DNA of 38,192 nt from an uncultured Granulosicoccus sp. (GCA_938003775.1 CALKXZ010000290.1:1-38192), one strand, 5' to 3'. Shown: positions 15,749-25,445, counted from the stretch's first letter. Notes: generated by a model from the sequence alone, not told the origin. Program-made: numbers and translations.

Positions 15749-16092
15749 GTTGAATGACACTCCGTGATGGGCTGGTAAGTTTGATTTACATAACAACTAA
15801 TAGACGCTTATGACGTTCACCCAAGTATGTCAACGCTTGAAGCACGCCATGTTGAAAATTGAACTTAGCCTGTTAGTGTGATGCTGACACTGCATTATTT
15901 CATGCGTATGACGACCAGGCATGCGCTTAGCAAAATGTACACTCGAAGCACTCTACCTAAGCGTCATTACTCACGATTAAACTAGCATGTAGTTCCAGCA
16001 GAAATCTACCTGTACATGAATACTTATCAATTACCAACTTGTCACAAGCCAATGTAACCCTCAGTAACCAACACCAACCAATCATTCTCTGC
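15749..16092. other. Intergenic region upstream of the alkaline phosphatase
   Basis: A stretch of 344 bp between the end of the rhodanese-MBL gene and the phosphatase start, both on the minus strand. It holds a perfect minus-strand -35 TTGACA (15828-15833), with only a weak -10 (TAAGCG) 17 bp downstream. This is the best promoter candidate for the phosphatase operon. No hairpin plus T-run terminator for the sox operon was found, and no coding potential was seen. Confidence 0.4.
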
Positions 16093-17418
16093 CTACTCAA
16101 ATTCCATAGCGCGGAAAATACGATCAGCGTTTAGTCCGGCGAGTTCATCAAATGTGTCAAGATGTGCAAAGGCTGACTGATCAATTTTGTACGCATCAAT
16201 CAACGAACCACCTGTATCTAATAATTCAGCAATTTCTGAACGCATGAATTTCAGATAATCGACGGTCCAAATTTTGACCTCGGCAACCGTGGTGGGGTGC
16301 CCGTGCCCCGGCACGACAACTGTCGGTGACAGCGCTTCAAAGTGATGCCAAGATTCCAGCCAACCGACTGTATCAGTGTCTTCAAAAACAGGCAGTAGCC
16401 GCTCATGAAAAGCCATATCACCAGCAATGACTGTTTGCCTGTCTGGAATATGGACAACAATATCTCCGGGGCTATGGGCTGGACCGAGATATAACACTTC
16501 GATTTTAGTATCGCCCAGCTCAATGTCGTAACGCTCGTCAAACGTGATATCGGGCATCGATAACACAGTTCCCATTGCCTTATCCCGATTTCGCAATTGC
16601 ATGCGTTGGAGAACAGTTTCACCTCTTTCAGCAATGACATCGGCAGCATCAACATGGGCTATTACCTCAGCGCCCTGCTCCTGCCAGTAGTTCATGCCTA
16701 ACATGGCATGGCCCTGACCATTTTCAAGCACCACAAATTTGACGGCTTGATCGGTTATCGCTTTGATCTCCTGATGCAGTGCAGCAGCGAGCAAGTAATT
16801 GTCACCTGCATTTACAACAACAACACCTTCGCTAGTGACAATGAACGACAAATTATTATTGTGTCCAGAATTCTCGAAAGTTGGCGGCGCCGTTGCACCA
16901 ATCGCTGACCACACACCATCAACCACAGCAGACGGTTTGTCAAACAACATGGACCCTACTGCCAGATCACTACGTTTGACGGGTAAGTTGGCTTGTTGCC
17001 ACGCTCCAAATCCATCCTGATAATTATAAACGTGTGTGTAACCTATTCTCTGCAACGTATCAGCTGCCAATGGACTCCGACGATTAGTCCCGCAATAGAC
17101 CACAATAGGTGTGGACAAATCAGGAATGGCATCACGCACCTGAAATTCCAGCCATCCCCTCACTATGTTGTGGGTACGTTTACCAGCGCTGATAATTCCA
17201 CCACTACGCGCCGCCTCGTCCGGTGTTCTTACATCCAAAAACTCAAGTGATGGCGTCTTTTCGATGAGGGCGCTGAGCTTAGCGGTATCTACATGTTGAA
17301 TGCGCCCCTCTAGCTGCTGCAACCAGTCTTCGCCACTGAGCAATGGCTCTGCTGCAAGACGTGTGGCGCTGAACACGCCTAAGATTGTAATAACTAGAAC
17401 GTGATCTAAACGATACAT
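16093..17418 (-). CDS. Rhodanese / metallo-beta-lactamase-fold fusion with a degenerate first metal motif
   Basis: A 441-residue periplasmic protein (signal peptide about 1-23). Residues about 45-145 form a rhodanese domain with active-site loop CGTNRRS (Cys109), suited to carrying a persulfide. Residues about 160-435 form an MBL-fold domain in the SoxH-like class: LENGQGHAMLG at 231-241, GPAHSPGD with His315, AGDMAF with Asp334 and VPGHGHP at 370-375. The canonical HxHxDH motif is replaced by NGQGHA, so at least two usual zinc ligands are gone, while later ligands persist. A strong AGGAG precedes the ATG. It is last in the sox cluster after the second MBL gene. Sulfur transfer or persulfide handling is the inferred role. 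Confidence 0.85.
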   Translation of the reverse strand: MYRLDHVLVITILGVFSATRLAAEPLLSGEDWLQQLEGRIQHVDTAKLSALIEKTPSLEFLDVRTPDEAARSGGIISAGKRTHNIVRGWLEFQVRDAIPDLSTPIVVYCGTNRRSPLAADTLQRIGYTHVYNYQDGFGAWQQANLPVKRSDLAVGSMLFDKPSAVVDGVWSAIGATAPPTFENSGHNNNLSFIVTSEGVVVVNAGDNYLLAAALHQEIKAITDQAVKFVVLENGQGHAMLGMNYWQEQGAEVIAHVDAADVIAERGETVLQRMQLRNRDKAMGTVLSMPDITFDERYDIELGDTKIEVLYLGPAHSPGDIVVHIPDRQTVIAGDMAFHERLLPVFEDTDTVGWLESWHHFEALSPTVVVPGHGHPTTVAEVKIWTVDYLKFMRSEIAELLDTGGSLIDAYKIDQSAFAHLDTFDELAGLNADRIFRAMEFE

Positions 17419-17538
17419 AATGACTCCTAAGTCTAAACCCCCACCTGACTCACTGGCATTTTAAGTCGTTTGCTTTCCCGCTCTCCCACTGATTCTTTCT
17501 CTAAGCAGTAACTGCAGTGAATCAATGGATTGTCATAC

Positions 17539-18507
17539 TCATTCAACAATAAATCGGTAGCCTTGGCGTGTTTTATCCACTTGACCCAGTCCCGGATAAG
17601 GGAGATGAAATGCGAGCAGCTTTAGATTCTCGTTATAAGATCGTTCTAGCAACATCTGGCGCGTAGCTGCACCAGCTACAGGGTCTAAATCTGCACTAAT
17701 CAACCACTTCGGCTGCTCAAACGACAACGCAATATGTGTCAGCGCATCCCCCGCCACTAACACCGTGTTATCACCGTTATGAATTGCAAATGATGTATGA
17801 CCTGGGGTGTGACCGTGCGTATCAATCGCCTCAACCCCTGCCACAACTTCGTCTCCCCAGTTGTAAAACTGAAGTTGCTCCTGCAGTCGTGGTAGCCGAT
17901 TCTGTGCACCTATGACAAATGTTTTCCGATTCTCCGCCGTGCCAGAAAGCGTTTTGTCGTCCATCCAGTAGTCATACTCAAATTGATGTATATGGTGGGT
18001 TGCATTGGCGCACAGTAGCTCATCAAAATTATCCAGTACTCCCCACAGGTGATCCGGATGCGCATGTGTAAAAATGACATCTGTTACATCGAGCGGATCA
18101 ATGCCCACTGTTTCGAGTTGTGTAGGCAACAGACCCGTGGTGTTCATAAAATTGGCACCCGAACCAATATCAAACAGAATTAACTTATCTTTATTGCGCA
18201 ATACCGTGATATTGCAATCGGGTTGATTGATGTGCGGATCAAGCTGATAGCGGTCGAATAGACCCTGCCACTGAGACATTTCAATGCGAGTATCGTACGG
18301 CTTGCGTGGCGGTAGATCCAAGTGCCCATCCGATAACACACTTAACTCACCGCCGCTAGCCATGTGTATGGTGGGGCTAGCAGCAGCGCGAACCAATGAA
18401 GGTAGTGTCGTACTCAGAGTCGTGGTGGCCGCTAGGTACCCCAGCAATCGACGACGACTCCAATCTGGACGTACATCACGGGTGTACATGTCATCCAGCC
18501 ATGTCAT
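17539..18507 (-). CDS. Tat-exported MBL-fold metallohydrolase of the sox cluster
   Basis: A 322-residue protein with a twin-arginine signal (WSRRRLLGYLAA, Arg18-20, followed by a hydrophobic run to about 42). The metallo-beta-lactamase domain has a complete first motif THAHPDH (148-153), a second ligand in HGHTPGHTSF and Asp in VAGDALTH. It is therefore likely a folded, metal-loaded periplasmic hydrolase. Its ATG overlaps the fccB stop by 4 bp, so it is co-translated with flavocytochrome c. The substrate is not known. The context suggests a role in sulfur-oxidation intermediates, in contrast to the degenerate MBL in the next gene. Confidence 0.87.
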   Translation of the reverse strand: MTWLDDMYTRDVRPDWSRRRLLGYLAATTTLSTTLPSLVRAAASPTIHMASGGELSVLSDGHLDLPPRKPYDTRIEMSQWQGLFDRYQLDPHINQPDCNITVLRNKDKLILFDIGSGANFMNTTGLLPTQLETVGIDPLDVTDVIFTHAHPDHLWGVLDNFDELLCANATHHIHQFEYDYWMDDKTLSGTAENRKTFVIGAQNRLPRLQEQLQFYNWGDEVVAGVEAIDTHGHTPGHTSFAIHNGDNTVLVAGDALTHIALSFEQPKWLISADLDPVAGAATRQMLLERSYNENLKLLAFHLPYPGLGQVDKTRQGYRFIVE

Positions 18508-19781
18508 CCAAACATGTCAGCTGTGATTGAAGCGTACCAGCCTACAGATTCTTCATAAGTGGTTTTACGCAGTGCCGCATCTTCACCGGTTTGACTAATA
18601 AATGTAGACGTGGAGACGATCTGACCGGCGTCATCTGCTTCATACTGCGCCCCAACTTTCACGCCATTGTCAGCAGCAATGAGACTCCAGCAGGTGTTCG
18701 AGTACTTGGCCGCAAACACACGCGAGTCCAGTAAATCTCCCAAAACATTCATGGCGGCTACCTTTGCTTGGCTATTGGCAGAGAAGCCTGATTTGGGCAT
18801 GGCTCCGGCAATACTAGCATCACCAATGACGTATATTTTCTCGTCCGCAGATGAACGCATTGAGTGTCCATCAACCGGACAGAATCCGCTGTCATCACTC
18901 AACCCTGCACTAACAGCAATAGCGCCAGCCTGTTGTGCCGGTATGATATTGAGAACCGCGGCTTCAAACGTATCCAGGTCAGTTTCTACGGTACCCGAAT
19001 TGGCGTCCACCGACAGGATGCCACCGTGTATTTCAGGTGAAATCCACTCGATAATATCGCCATAGTGGGTTTCCCACCCCTCAGTAAACAAGCCTTGTTT
19101 AGAGAATTTCGGTTTGACATCCAGTATAGTGACCTTACTATCGGTGAACCCCTTAGACTGAATAAGATGCGCCATCATGGATGCCCGCTCGTATGGTCCT
19201 GGTGGGCAGCGGTAAGGGTTTGGTGGCGCTACCATCACAATGTTTTCACCATTTTCTAGAGCATCAAGCTTTTCTTTTAGAATTTGTGTTTGTGATCCGC
19301 CTTGCCAGGCATGAGGTGCAATTTGCGATGCCGCTTCACTGTAACCGGGTACCGATTCATATTGTATATCTATACCTGGGGCAACAACCAGTGCATCGTA
19401 GGCAAGCTTAGTTCCGTCTTCGAGCATAACCATTTGTTGGCTGCGATCTATTTCCTTTGCATAACCATTGACAATAGTAATGTCATGGTCCGCTGCCAAT
19501 TTATCGTATGAATGCGTTATAGAGTCAAAATTTCTAAAATCACCCAGAAATAGATTCGAATAGAAACACGTTGTGTACTGTGTAGAGCTTTCCACCAGTG
19601 TTACATCTATTGCGCCTTTAGCGCCTTGAGACAGGTAACGGGCAGCAGTGGCTCCGCCGGCACCACCACCAATGACCACAACCTTTGGTTTAGCTTGCCC
19701 GAGCAACGTAATAGGCGTTGCTAACGCTGCCGTACCCAATCCCAATAGTGCCGTAAATTCTCGTCTCGTCAGATTCTTCAT
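18504..19781 (-). CDS. fccB: Flavocytochrome c sulfide dehydrogenase, flavoprotein subunit (FccB/SoxF)
   Basis: A 425-residue FAD protein with a Tat signal (LTRREFTALLGLGTAALATP). The dinucleotide-binding motif VVVIGGGAGGATAARYL lies at 34-50. Cys72 in QYTTCFYSNLFLG matches the cysteine that covalently binds FAD in FccB. Cys192 (YRCPPGPYERA) and Cys363 (NTCWSLIA) match the redox-active disulfide pair that receives sulfide. A second FAD motif IYVIGDAS is at 315-322. It would oxidise sulfide to zero-valent sulfur and pass electrons to the cytochrome encoded just upstream. AGGAG lies at good spacing before the ATG. Confidence 0.92.
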   Translation of the reverse strand: MKNLTRREFTALLGLGTAALATPITLLGQAKPKVVVIGGGAGGATAARYLSQGAKGAIDVTLVESSTQYTTCFYSNLFLGDFRNFDSITHSYDKLAADHDITIVNGYAKEIDRSQQMVMLEDGTKLAYDALVVAPGIDIQYESVPGYSEAASQIAPHAWQGGSQTQILKEKLDALENGENIVMVAPPNPYRCPPGPYERASMMAHLIQSKGFTDSKVTILDVKPKFSKQGLFTEGWETHYGDIIEWISPEIHGGILSVDANSGTVETDLDTFEAAVLNIIPAQQAGAIAVSAGLSDDSGFCPVDGHSMRSSADEKIYVIGDASIAGAMPKSGFSANSQAKVAAMNVLGDLLDSRVFAAKYSNTCWSLIAADNGVKVGAQYEADDAGQIVSTSTFISQTGEDAALRKTTYEESVGWYASITADMFG

Positions 19782-19888
19782 TGTTTACGCTCCTGATTTG
19801 GCCAACAATTGCAGTTAGCATCTCTTGTTGTTCGGTTATTTTCTTTACTTTTCATAGCCACGCGTACACTTAATTGTTAGCTCCTGTG

Positions 19889-20284
19889 TTAACACGCTGA
19901 GCTTGAAGTGCTCTCACCACACACATATTCAGTTTTAGATAGATAGAACACCAGTGCTGCTATCTCAGCGGCATTTAGCGCTTCAGCCACACTTTGCATT
20001 GTTGGATTTTTGCGCGCACCCATTTGAAATGCTAACAACATGGCGGTCAGGGTCTCAGGGGGCTTTCCATATATCATTGGAATCGAATCAGAGGCGTCGG
20101 CTGTTCGACTGTGACAAGCTATACACTCACCCGCCAGATATTCGCCATACGCATCGTCCGCTCCCAACGCCAATATCTGTTCAACTTTTTGAGTCATGTT
20201 TTCTGCCGACGCTGGTGTTGCAACCAACAACATGATAACCAGCAGCGAACTGCCAATCGACGGATTAATCCACAGTCGGTGCAT
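19889..20284 (-). CDS. fccA: Mono-heme cytochrome c subunit of sulfide dehydrogenase (FccA/SoxE)
   Basis: A 131-residue periplasmic cytochrome. I chose ATG 20284 and not the longer frame from 20314, because AGAGG (20291-20295) sits 6 bases upstream and a clean signal peptide follows (cleavage near ASA|EN at 27). One heme site, CIACH at 54-58, with a likely Met96 axial ligand in NPTMQSVAEAL. The fold is cytochrome c553-like. Two additional C-terminal cysteines (122 and 131) are unusual. It overlaps the soxD stop by 20 bp and precedes fccB. It should accept electrons from FccB. Confidence 0.85.
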   Translation of the reverse strand: MHRLWINPSIGSSLLVIMLLVATPASAENMTQKVEQILALGADDAYGEYLAGECIACHSRTADASDSIPMIYGKPPETLTAMLLAFQMGARKNPTMQSVAEALNAAEIAALVFYLSKTEYVCGESTSSSAC

Positions 20285-21392
20285 CGCTTGCCTCTTCTGC
20301 ATCAGGTGTGACATTTAATATCTGCGCTCTATTGATTACTTTGACTATTCCCGGTAAGCAGTTCTGCATACAAGGTTCCCCAACAATCTGATGAGTTGGT
20401 TCTTCGTCACGAGTATCACTCATAAAATTATTTTCATTAGGCAAGCGAATATCTGTGAAATTCTGATCAGATAGCTCGAATTCCTCATCCACTAGGTCAT
20501 TGAGGTAAAGCAGATACGCGGTTAGTGCATAAACATCATCATCACTGAGAGACCGCGCGTTACCAAAAGGCATGGCCCGTCGGATGTAATCGTATACAGT
20601 GGACAAATACGGCCAATAGGAACCAATAGTCTTCTCAGGTCGATCATCTACTAACGAATCCTGACCACCAGCCAGTATCGGCCAACGACCTTCTCCCTCG
20701 CCAAAGACTCCATGACAGCTGGCACATTGTTCATCATAGAGTTCTCCACCGGTGATCACATCACCACTGCCACTGGGTAATCCAACACCGTCTGGTCGTA
20801 TGTCAATATCCCAGGCAATGACTTCAGCATCCAGCGCTGGGCGGCCTAGATGTAACAGACCATGTTCCGGAATGGGTATATCTCGCGCAAGAGATCGTTG
20901 TTGCCCATCGCTGGTTTGTGATGTTTTTTCCGGCTTGGTCGCCGCAGGTTCGGGCAGTTGACCGCTACTGTCAATAGACGCTAGGTAAGCAATAACAGAT
21001 GCCCTGTCATCCGCATTGCTTAGACCTTGATAGGCCATTTTGGTACCTGGCATATAACTCATCGGTGCTTGTAAAAATGCATCTAATTTTGCGGTGTCCC
21101 ATACCGATTCGGTATCAATCGAGTTTTCAAACGCCTCTGAATAAGCATAGTTTTCAGCGCTACCTGCGGCGCGTTGCATGACGCCATTGAGATGTGGCCC
21201 AAACTGATTCTTTGCGTTGGGCCCTATGGCATGGCACGATGTACATTGCTTAAAAACAGTCGCTCCTGCGCCTAAGTCTTGTGCATATGTTGGATGTGTG
21301 TGAAAAAATACGATTACACTGAGCACAACTGGTAGTGATCGATCAATAAATTGTCGCTTCAAGCTGGCATTAGCCACAGCCACAATACGCAT
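20265..21392 (-). CDS. soxD: SoxD, diheme cytochrome c subunit of sulfane dehydrogenase
   Basis: A 375-residue periplasmic protein with a signal peptide (about 18-37). It has a class-I cytochrome domain at about 40-140 with CTSCH (50-54) and Met119 (MPGTKMAY), a Pro/Ser/Lys linker of about 30 residues, and a SoxD-type domain from DIPIPEHGLLHLGRPAL (171-187) with CASCHG at 223-228, GRWPIL and RAMPFGNA. It transfers electrons from the SoxC molybdenum centre to the respiratory chain. Its ATG shares one base with the soxC TGA (TGATG), so the two are tightly coupled. Cysteines near the C-terminus (GEPCMQNC) are an extra feature. Confidence 0.92.
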   Translation of the reverse strand: MRIVAVANASLKRQFIDRSLPVVLSVIVFFHTHPTYAQDLGAGATVFKQCTSCHAIGPNAKNQFGPHLNGVMQRAAGSAENYAYSEAFENSIDTESVWDTAKLDAFLQAPMSYMPGTKMAYQGLSNADDRASVIAYLASIDSSGQLPEPAATKPEKTSQTSDGQQRSLARDIPIPEHGLLHLGRPALDAEVIAWDIDIRPDGVGLPSGSGDVITGGELYDEQCASCHGVFGEGEGRWPILAGGQDSLVDDRPEKTIGSYWPYLSTVYDYIRRAMPFGNARSLSDDDVYALTAYLLYLNDLVDEEFELSDQNFTDIRLPNENNFMSDTRDEEPTHQIVGEPCMQNCLPGIVKVINRAQILNVTPDAEEASDAPTVD

Positions 21393-22714
21393 CAGGATAC
21401 CTCCACATTCTCAGCAGAACCGTCGGCGCGAACATGCCATGTCTGAATCCCATTGTTATGGTAGATCGAATTTTCACCTCGTGCAGCCCGCAGTGCATCT
21501 TTAGTGGGTTGCAAGTTTCGTGATTCATCAATAGCACGACTTTGCAGAAACAGTTCCTGACCCTGCCAATTGAATTCATAATAAAAACGGTGCACAGACT
21601 TATTCAAACTTTCACCATCTAGACGAGCAGTGTGCCAATGACGCCCTCCATCAATGGACACGTCTACACGTTTTATACGGCCGTGACCTGACCAGGCCAA
21701 ACCCGATAGAACAGTCTGACCCTGTCCGTGTGTTATCGGCGCTTGTGGACTGGGGTTGGTGATAACCGATTTAACATCCATGGTCCAGGTAAAACGACGG
21801 GCCTGACCATCTGCCAGAAGGTCAGTGTATTTGGAAGTCTCTTCACGTTGGTGCCAGGGCTGATCCCCTACCTCTATACGACGCAGCCACTTCACCCACA
21901 TATTGCCTTCCCAACCAGGAACGACCAGTCGTAACGGATAACCCTGTTCAGGTCTTAGCGCTTCGCCATTCATCTTAAACGCTATCAGACAATCATCCAT
22001 GGCTTTTTCCATCGGAATAGAACGCGTCATATGCGCCGCATCGCCACCTTCTGGAAGGATCCATTTCCCTTTGGGAGATACCCCGGCTTCCGCCAATACA
22101 TCTCGCAGACGAACACCGGTGTACATGACGTTATGTACCATACCGTGCGTGAACTGACATCCGTTAAGCTGAGCACCACGCCACTCCATGCCGGTGTTAG
22201 CCGCACATTCAAGAAAGTACACATGATTTTCACGAGGAAACCTGCTGATATCTTCCATAGTAAATATCAATGGTGTCTTAACCAGTCCATTGATCATTAA
22301 TCGATGGTCGGCTGGTGAAATGTCTGCAACGCCGCCATGATGCCGCTCAAAGCACAAACCGTTAGGTGTAATAATGCCATCCAGCTTGTGCAGCGGCGTA
22401 AAGTTCACAGAGGACTTTGCATCAGCTGTTAACCAGGCGACATCTCTACGCACGGCATCGGCTTCGTGCACAGACGGTTGCCCATAGGGTTTAGCATCTA
22501 CCCCAGGTCCAAGGTACCGGTTCCAATCTTGTACCTCGGTTATCAATTTTTCAGGTGCTGTTGAAGCTGCCAAACTCGAAGTTGCTGCACCCAGACCAGT
22601 GGCAAGACCACCTAGCGCCACACTGGATTTTAATAACTGACGACGTTGGCCAGCATTCTTGTCAAGAAACTCAGCACCTGCAGTTGAACCACTGGCCTTG
22701 TTTTTAGCACGCAT
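21392..22714 (-). CDS. soxC: SoxC, molybdenum sulfane dehydrogenase
   Basis: A 440-residue protein of the sulfite-oxidase family. I preferred ATG 22714 to the upstream GTG at 22747, because AAAGG lies 8 bases before it and an RR-containing Tat-like signal follows (GQRRQLLKSSVALGGLATGLG). The molybdopterin ligand Cys170 is in FLECAANTGMEW. Conserved stretches include GVRLRDVL, PLRLVVPGWEGNMWVKWL and the C-terminal dimerisation domain (VDVSIDGGRHW). With SoxD it removes six electrons from the SoxY-bound sulfane sulfur, so thiosulfate can be oxidised completely to sulfate without sulfur globules. Confidence 0.94.
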   Translation of the reverse strand: MRAKNKASGSTAGAEFLDKNAGQRRQLLKSSVALGGLATGLGAATSSLAASTAPEKLITEVQDWNRYLGPGVDAKPYGQPSVHEADAVRRDVAWLTADAKSSVNFTPLHKLDGIITPNGLCFERHHGGVADISPADHRLMINGLVKTPLIFTMEDISRFPRENHVYFLECAANTGMEWRGAQLNGCQFTHGMVHNVMYTGVRLRDVLAEAGVSPKGKWILPEGGDAAHMTRSIPMEKAMDDCLIAFKMNGEALRPEQGYPLRLVVPGWEGNMWVKWLRRIEVGDQPWHQREETSKYTDLLADGQARRFTWTMDVKSVITNPSPQAPITHGQGQTVLSGLAWSGHGRIKRVDVSIDGGRHWHTARLDGESLNKSVHRFYYEFNWQGQELFLQSRAIDESRNLQPTKDALRAARGENSIYHNNGIQTWHVRADGSAENVEVS

Positions 22715-22810
22715 AACGACGCCTTTTAAATGGGTGAAATTGCTCACAGTTTATATTCACTAAATACTATGTATTATTTCGCACTGACTCTGAAACTAGG
22801 GTATTCACAA

Positions 22811-24505
22811 TTAATCTATAACGTTAACTGCTTGATTAGGCAAAACAGATATCGTGGACTGACTGTCGAAGTACTCTTCCATTACATCGTAAATTGCCGG
22901 ACCTTCGACGGCTTCATTTACCGATGCCCAACCAGCTACAACATAGCTTTTATCGGGGTCAACCGCTTCACCGGTGTCTAGATTTATCATGTTAGTGATA
23001 CGAGACCCAATGGCAGACGATGGTGACACGGTATACCCCATCCCGCCTACTCGCACCATGTCGCCACCTTGTTGAAAAAAAGGATCTGGATTAAACAGGT
23101 TATCGCAGACATCTTCGAGTATCTCGTGTATCTGCGCACCAGTAAATTCCAGTCTGTACACAGCGGGGTACGTCATTGCTGTCTGTGTATAAAGATCTTC
23201 AATGGTTATGTCATCACCTGGTAACAGGGTCGTGCCCCAGCGAAATCCCGGACTGAATGCAAACTCAGCATCTCGCACAGCCATCATGCCTTCGCACAGT
23301 AAATCGTCCCATGTGCCGTTAAAATTTCCGCGCCGGTACAACAATGAATCTGTCTTACCGATCACGCGCCCCAGTTCTTCCTCATACGGAGCTCGTACCC
23401 TATCGATTTCGGCACTCATCTGGTTATCCGGAGTTATGACATCAGCAAACACCGGGATCAACTTTGACGTATGGCCAACTACTTTGCCTTGACGCACCTC
23501 CAGGTCAACACGCCCTAAGTATTTTCCGTGAGAGCCACTGGACAGTATAATTGTGGACCCCACGGTAACAGCCTCTGGTATCGCATCGTGCGTGTGCCCG
23601 GTCAGTATGACATCGATACCAGGCACGGTAGCAGCCAGTTTTCTGTCGACATCGAACCCATTGTGAGACAGTAGAACAACCACATCGGCACCCTGTGCAC
23701 GCGCTGCTTTAATATTGGCAGCCAGCAATTGCGTGCGTAAACCAAATGACCAATTAGGAAACATCCAGCGCGGGTTGGCAATAGGTGTATAGGGCATTGC
23801 CTGTCCTATTACAGCCACCCTTGATTCGCCCACATCATGAAAGAGCGTACTATCAAATACGGGTTCTTCCCAGTCATTATCAACAATATTGCTAGCAAGA
23901 AACGGATAATCCAGGGCTTCAACAAGCTCTAGCAAACGCTCTTCACCCAGTGTGAATTCCCAATGACCGACCATTGCAGCAGGCGCTAGCAATCGCATGC
24001 AATCAACCATATCCTGAGCACCTGTTTTTAGTGCGGTGTAAGATCCTTGCCACGTGTCTCCACCATCGAGTAACAACACATTATTGTCACCACGCTCCGC
24101 ACGAATGGCTTTCACCAGCGTTGCAGTTCGATCCAACCCACCTAGGCGGCCATAGGTACGGGCCATGTTGACATAATCCACCATGGTATGTGCGTAGGCT
24201 AAGGCACTACCCCGTTCTAGTCCGAAGTGTTTTAGAAAATCATCCCCTACTAAATGTGGAGGGATACCCGCATAATCACCAACGCCTATGTTTTCTGACG
24301 GCGGCCTAAAATACAGCGGTTTTAATTGCGCATGGATGTCAGTGATATGCAGCAGCGTCAGTTTACCGGTAGACTTAAATGACAGTAAGTCATCTTGAGA
24401 CAACGACTGCTGTGCCGCTACCTTGGTCAAACTGCCGCTAAATGCTGTGGCAGCCGCCGTAACGGTTGCCATTTGCAGGAAATCGCGTCGAGAAAACATG
24501 CTCAT
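22811..24505 (-). CDS. soxB: SoxB, sulfate thiol esterase (thiosulfohydrolase)
   Basis: A 564-residue protein of the 5'-nucleotidase/metallophosphoesterase family. ATG 24505 (or 24499) gives a Tat signal (MFSRRDFLQMATVTAAATAFSG) directly at the N-terminus. The longer frame would start at TTG 24541. Dimanganese-site motifs are HITDIHAQ at 53-60, GGDTWQGS at 148-155, GHWEFTLG at 180-187 (GHWEF is characteristic of SoxB) and LTGHTHD further on. It hydrolyses the terminal sulfone from SoxY-bound S-sulfonate to release sulfate. The ribosome site is weak, so coupling with soxA 43-80 bp upstream is possible. Confidence 0.94.
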   Translation of the reverse strand: MSMFSRRDFLQMATVTAAATAFSGSLTKVAAQQSLSQDDLLSFKSTGKLTLLHITDIHAQLKPLYFRPPSENIGVGDYAGIPPHLVGDDFLKHFGLERGSALAYAHTMVDYVNMARTYGRLGGLDRTATLVKAIRAERGDNNVLLLDGGDTWQGSYTALKTGAQDMVDCMRLLAPAAMVGHWEFTLGEERLLELVEALDYPFLASNIVDNDWEEPVFDSTLFHDVGESRVAVIGQAMPYTPIANPRWMFPNWSFGLRTQLLAANIKAARAQGADVVVLLSHNGFDVDRKLAATVPGIDVILTGHTHDAIPEAVTVGSTIILSSGSHGKYLGRVDLEVRQGKVVGHTSKLIPVFADVITPDNQMSAEIDRVRAPYEEELGRVIGKTDSLLYRRGNFNGTWDDLLCEGMMAVRDAEFAFSPGFRWGTTLLPGDDITIEDLYTQTAMTYPAVYRLEFTGAQIHEILEDVCDNLFNPDPFFQQGGDMVRVGGMGYTVSPSSAIGSRITNMINLDTGEAVDPDKSYVVAGWASVNEAVEGPAIYDVMEEYFDSQSTISVLPNQAVNVID

Positions 24506-24584
24506 TACTGCGTTCAGGTCCAGGTAGCGAAATAGTGACAAAACACGGGTATTGGTATTGATGCAGCAGCTTTAGTTGTACCTG

Positions 24585-25445
24585 TTATTGACGAACAGCT
24601 GGTGTTTCTACAGACAGACCTTCACTGCGCCACGTGGTGTAGACCTCTAGCGCCATCAAGTCATCTGAAAATGCAGCCGGGAATTCGGCACGTGTGTCAC
24701 GGATGCAACCCCGAAAACGATTATGCAACGAGATGAGCTTACCTTGCTTAAGCCGATAAGTAGGAAACCCATTAACGTTGCCTTGACTGAGATGATCAGC
24801 CCGTATGTATTTGCCATTGTTCTTCTCATGACATGATGCACAGGATAGATTCAACTGACCCGTTCGCGAGTAATAAAGCTCTTGACCTTTATCCCACCAC
24901 TGCTGCATATCACCTTCTGCCAGATTGACTTTGACAGGCTCACCAAGTGACTGATGCTTGATATACGCTGTTAGTGGCTTTTGACCACCCTTATCAAATG
25001 GATAAGCTTCTGCGCCCATGTTATCGACACGACATCGATTAATGCGCAGCTCAACATTGATAGGCTTGCCGGTTATCTCATCCCATTTGGGATATCTTGC
25101 GCCCACGTTAACCATGGACTGTGCCGCATCGTCATGGCATGAAGCACATGATTTACCAACGCTGCCCTCTACGGTATTCCACAGTTGTTCACCCTGCTCC
25201 ACTTCTAACATACCTGGGTTTTGAAAACTGTCGGCTTCGAGTGCGCGAGTGGACTCTGTACGAAAGTGCCAACCTGAGATGACTTCCGGCAAAGGATGGC
25301 CGTCAGCGGATTGCGTGCGGGTCGTCATTTCTATTTCATCGTCTATCACGAGGCGCTCATCAACAGGACCCGACCAAGCGCCACTACTCACGAGTACTAA
25401 GACAGCACCACAAATCCCTACAACACAACCGTTGTTGCCTCTCAT
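24585..25445 (-). CDS. soxA: SoxA, diheme cytochrome c of the SoxXA complex
   Basis: A 286-residue periplasmic protein with a signal peptide (about 1-25). Two heme sites, CASCH at 100-104 and 202-206, are both kept; many SoxA have lost the first. Cys247 in RFRGCIRDTRAEFP is the conserved catalytic heme-ligand cysteine that becomes persulfidated. Cys138 (NRCRV) is also conserved. With SoxX it couples thiosulfate oxidatively to the SoxY carrier cysteine. AGGAG (25452-25456) lies upstream. Confidence 0.94.
   Translation of the reverse strand: MRGNNGCVVGICGAVLVLVSSGAWSGPVDERLVIDDEIEMTTRTQSADGHPLPEVISGWHFRTESTRALEADSFQNPGMLEVEQGEQLWNTVEGSVGKSCASCHDDAAQSMVNVGARYPKWDEITGKPINVELRINRCRVDNMGAEAYPFDKGGQKPLTAYIKHQSLGEPVKVNLAEGDMQQWWDKGQELYYSRTGQLNLSCASCHEKNNGKYIRADHLSQGNVNGFPTYRLKQGKLISLHNRFRGCIRDTRAEFPAAFSDDLMALEVYTTWRSEGLSVETPAVRQ

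Noticed and set aside
15797-16092. Pho box for the alkaline phosphatase
   Set aside because: GTCAT-like words occur but with the wrong 9-bp period; no two CTGTCAT-like repeats at 11-bp spacing.
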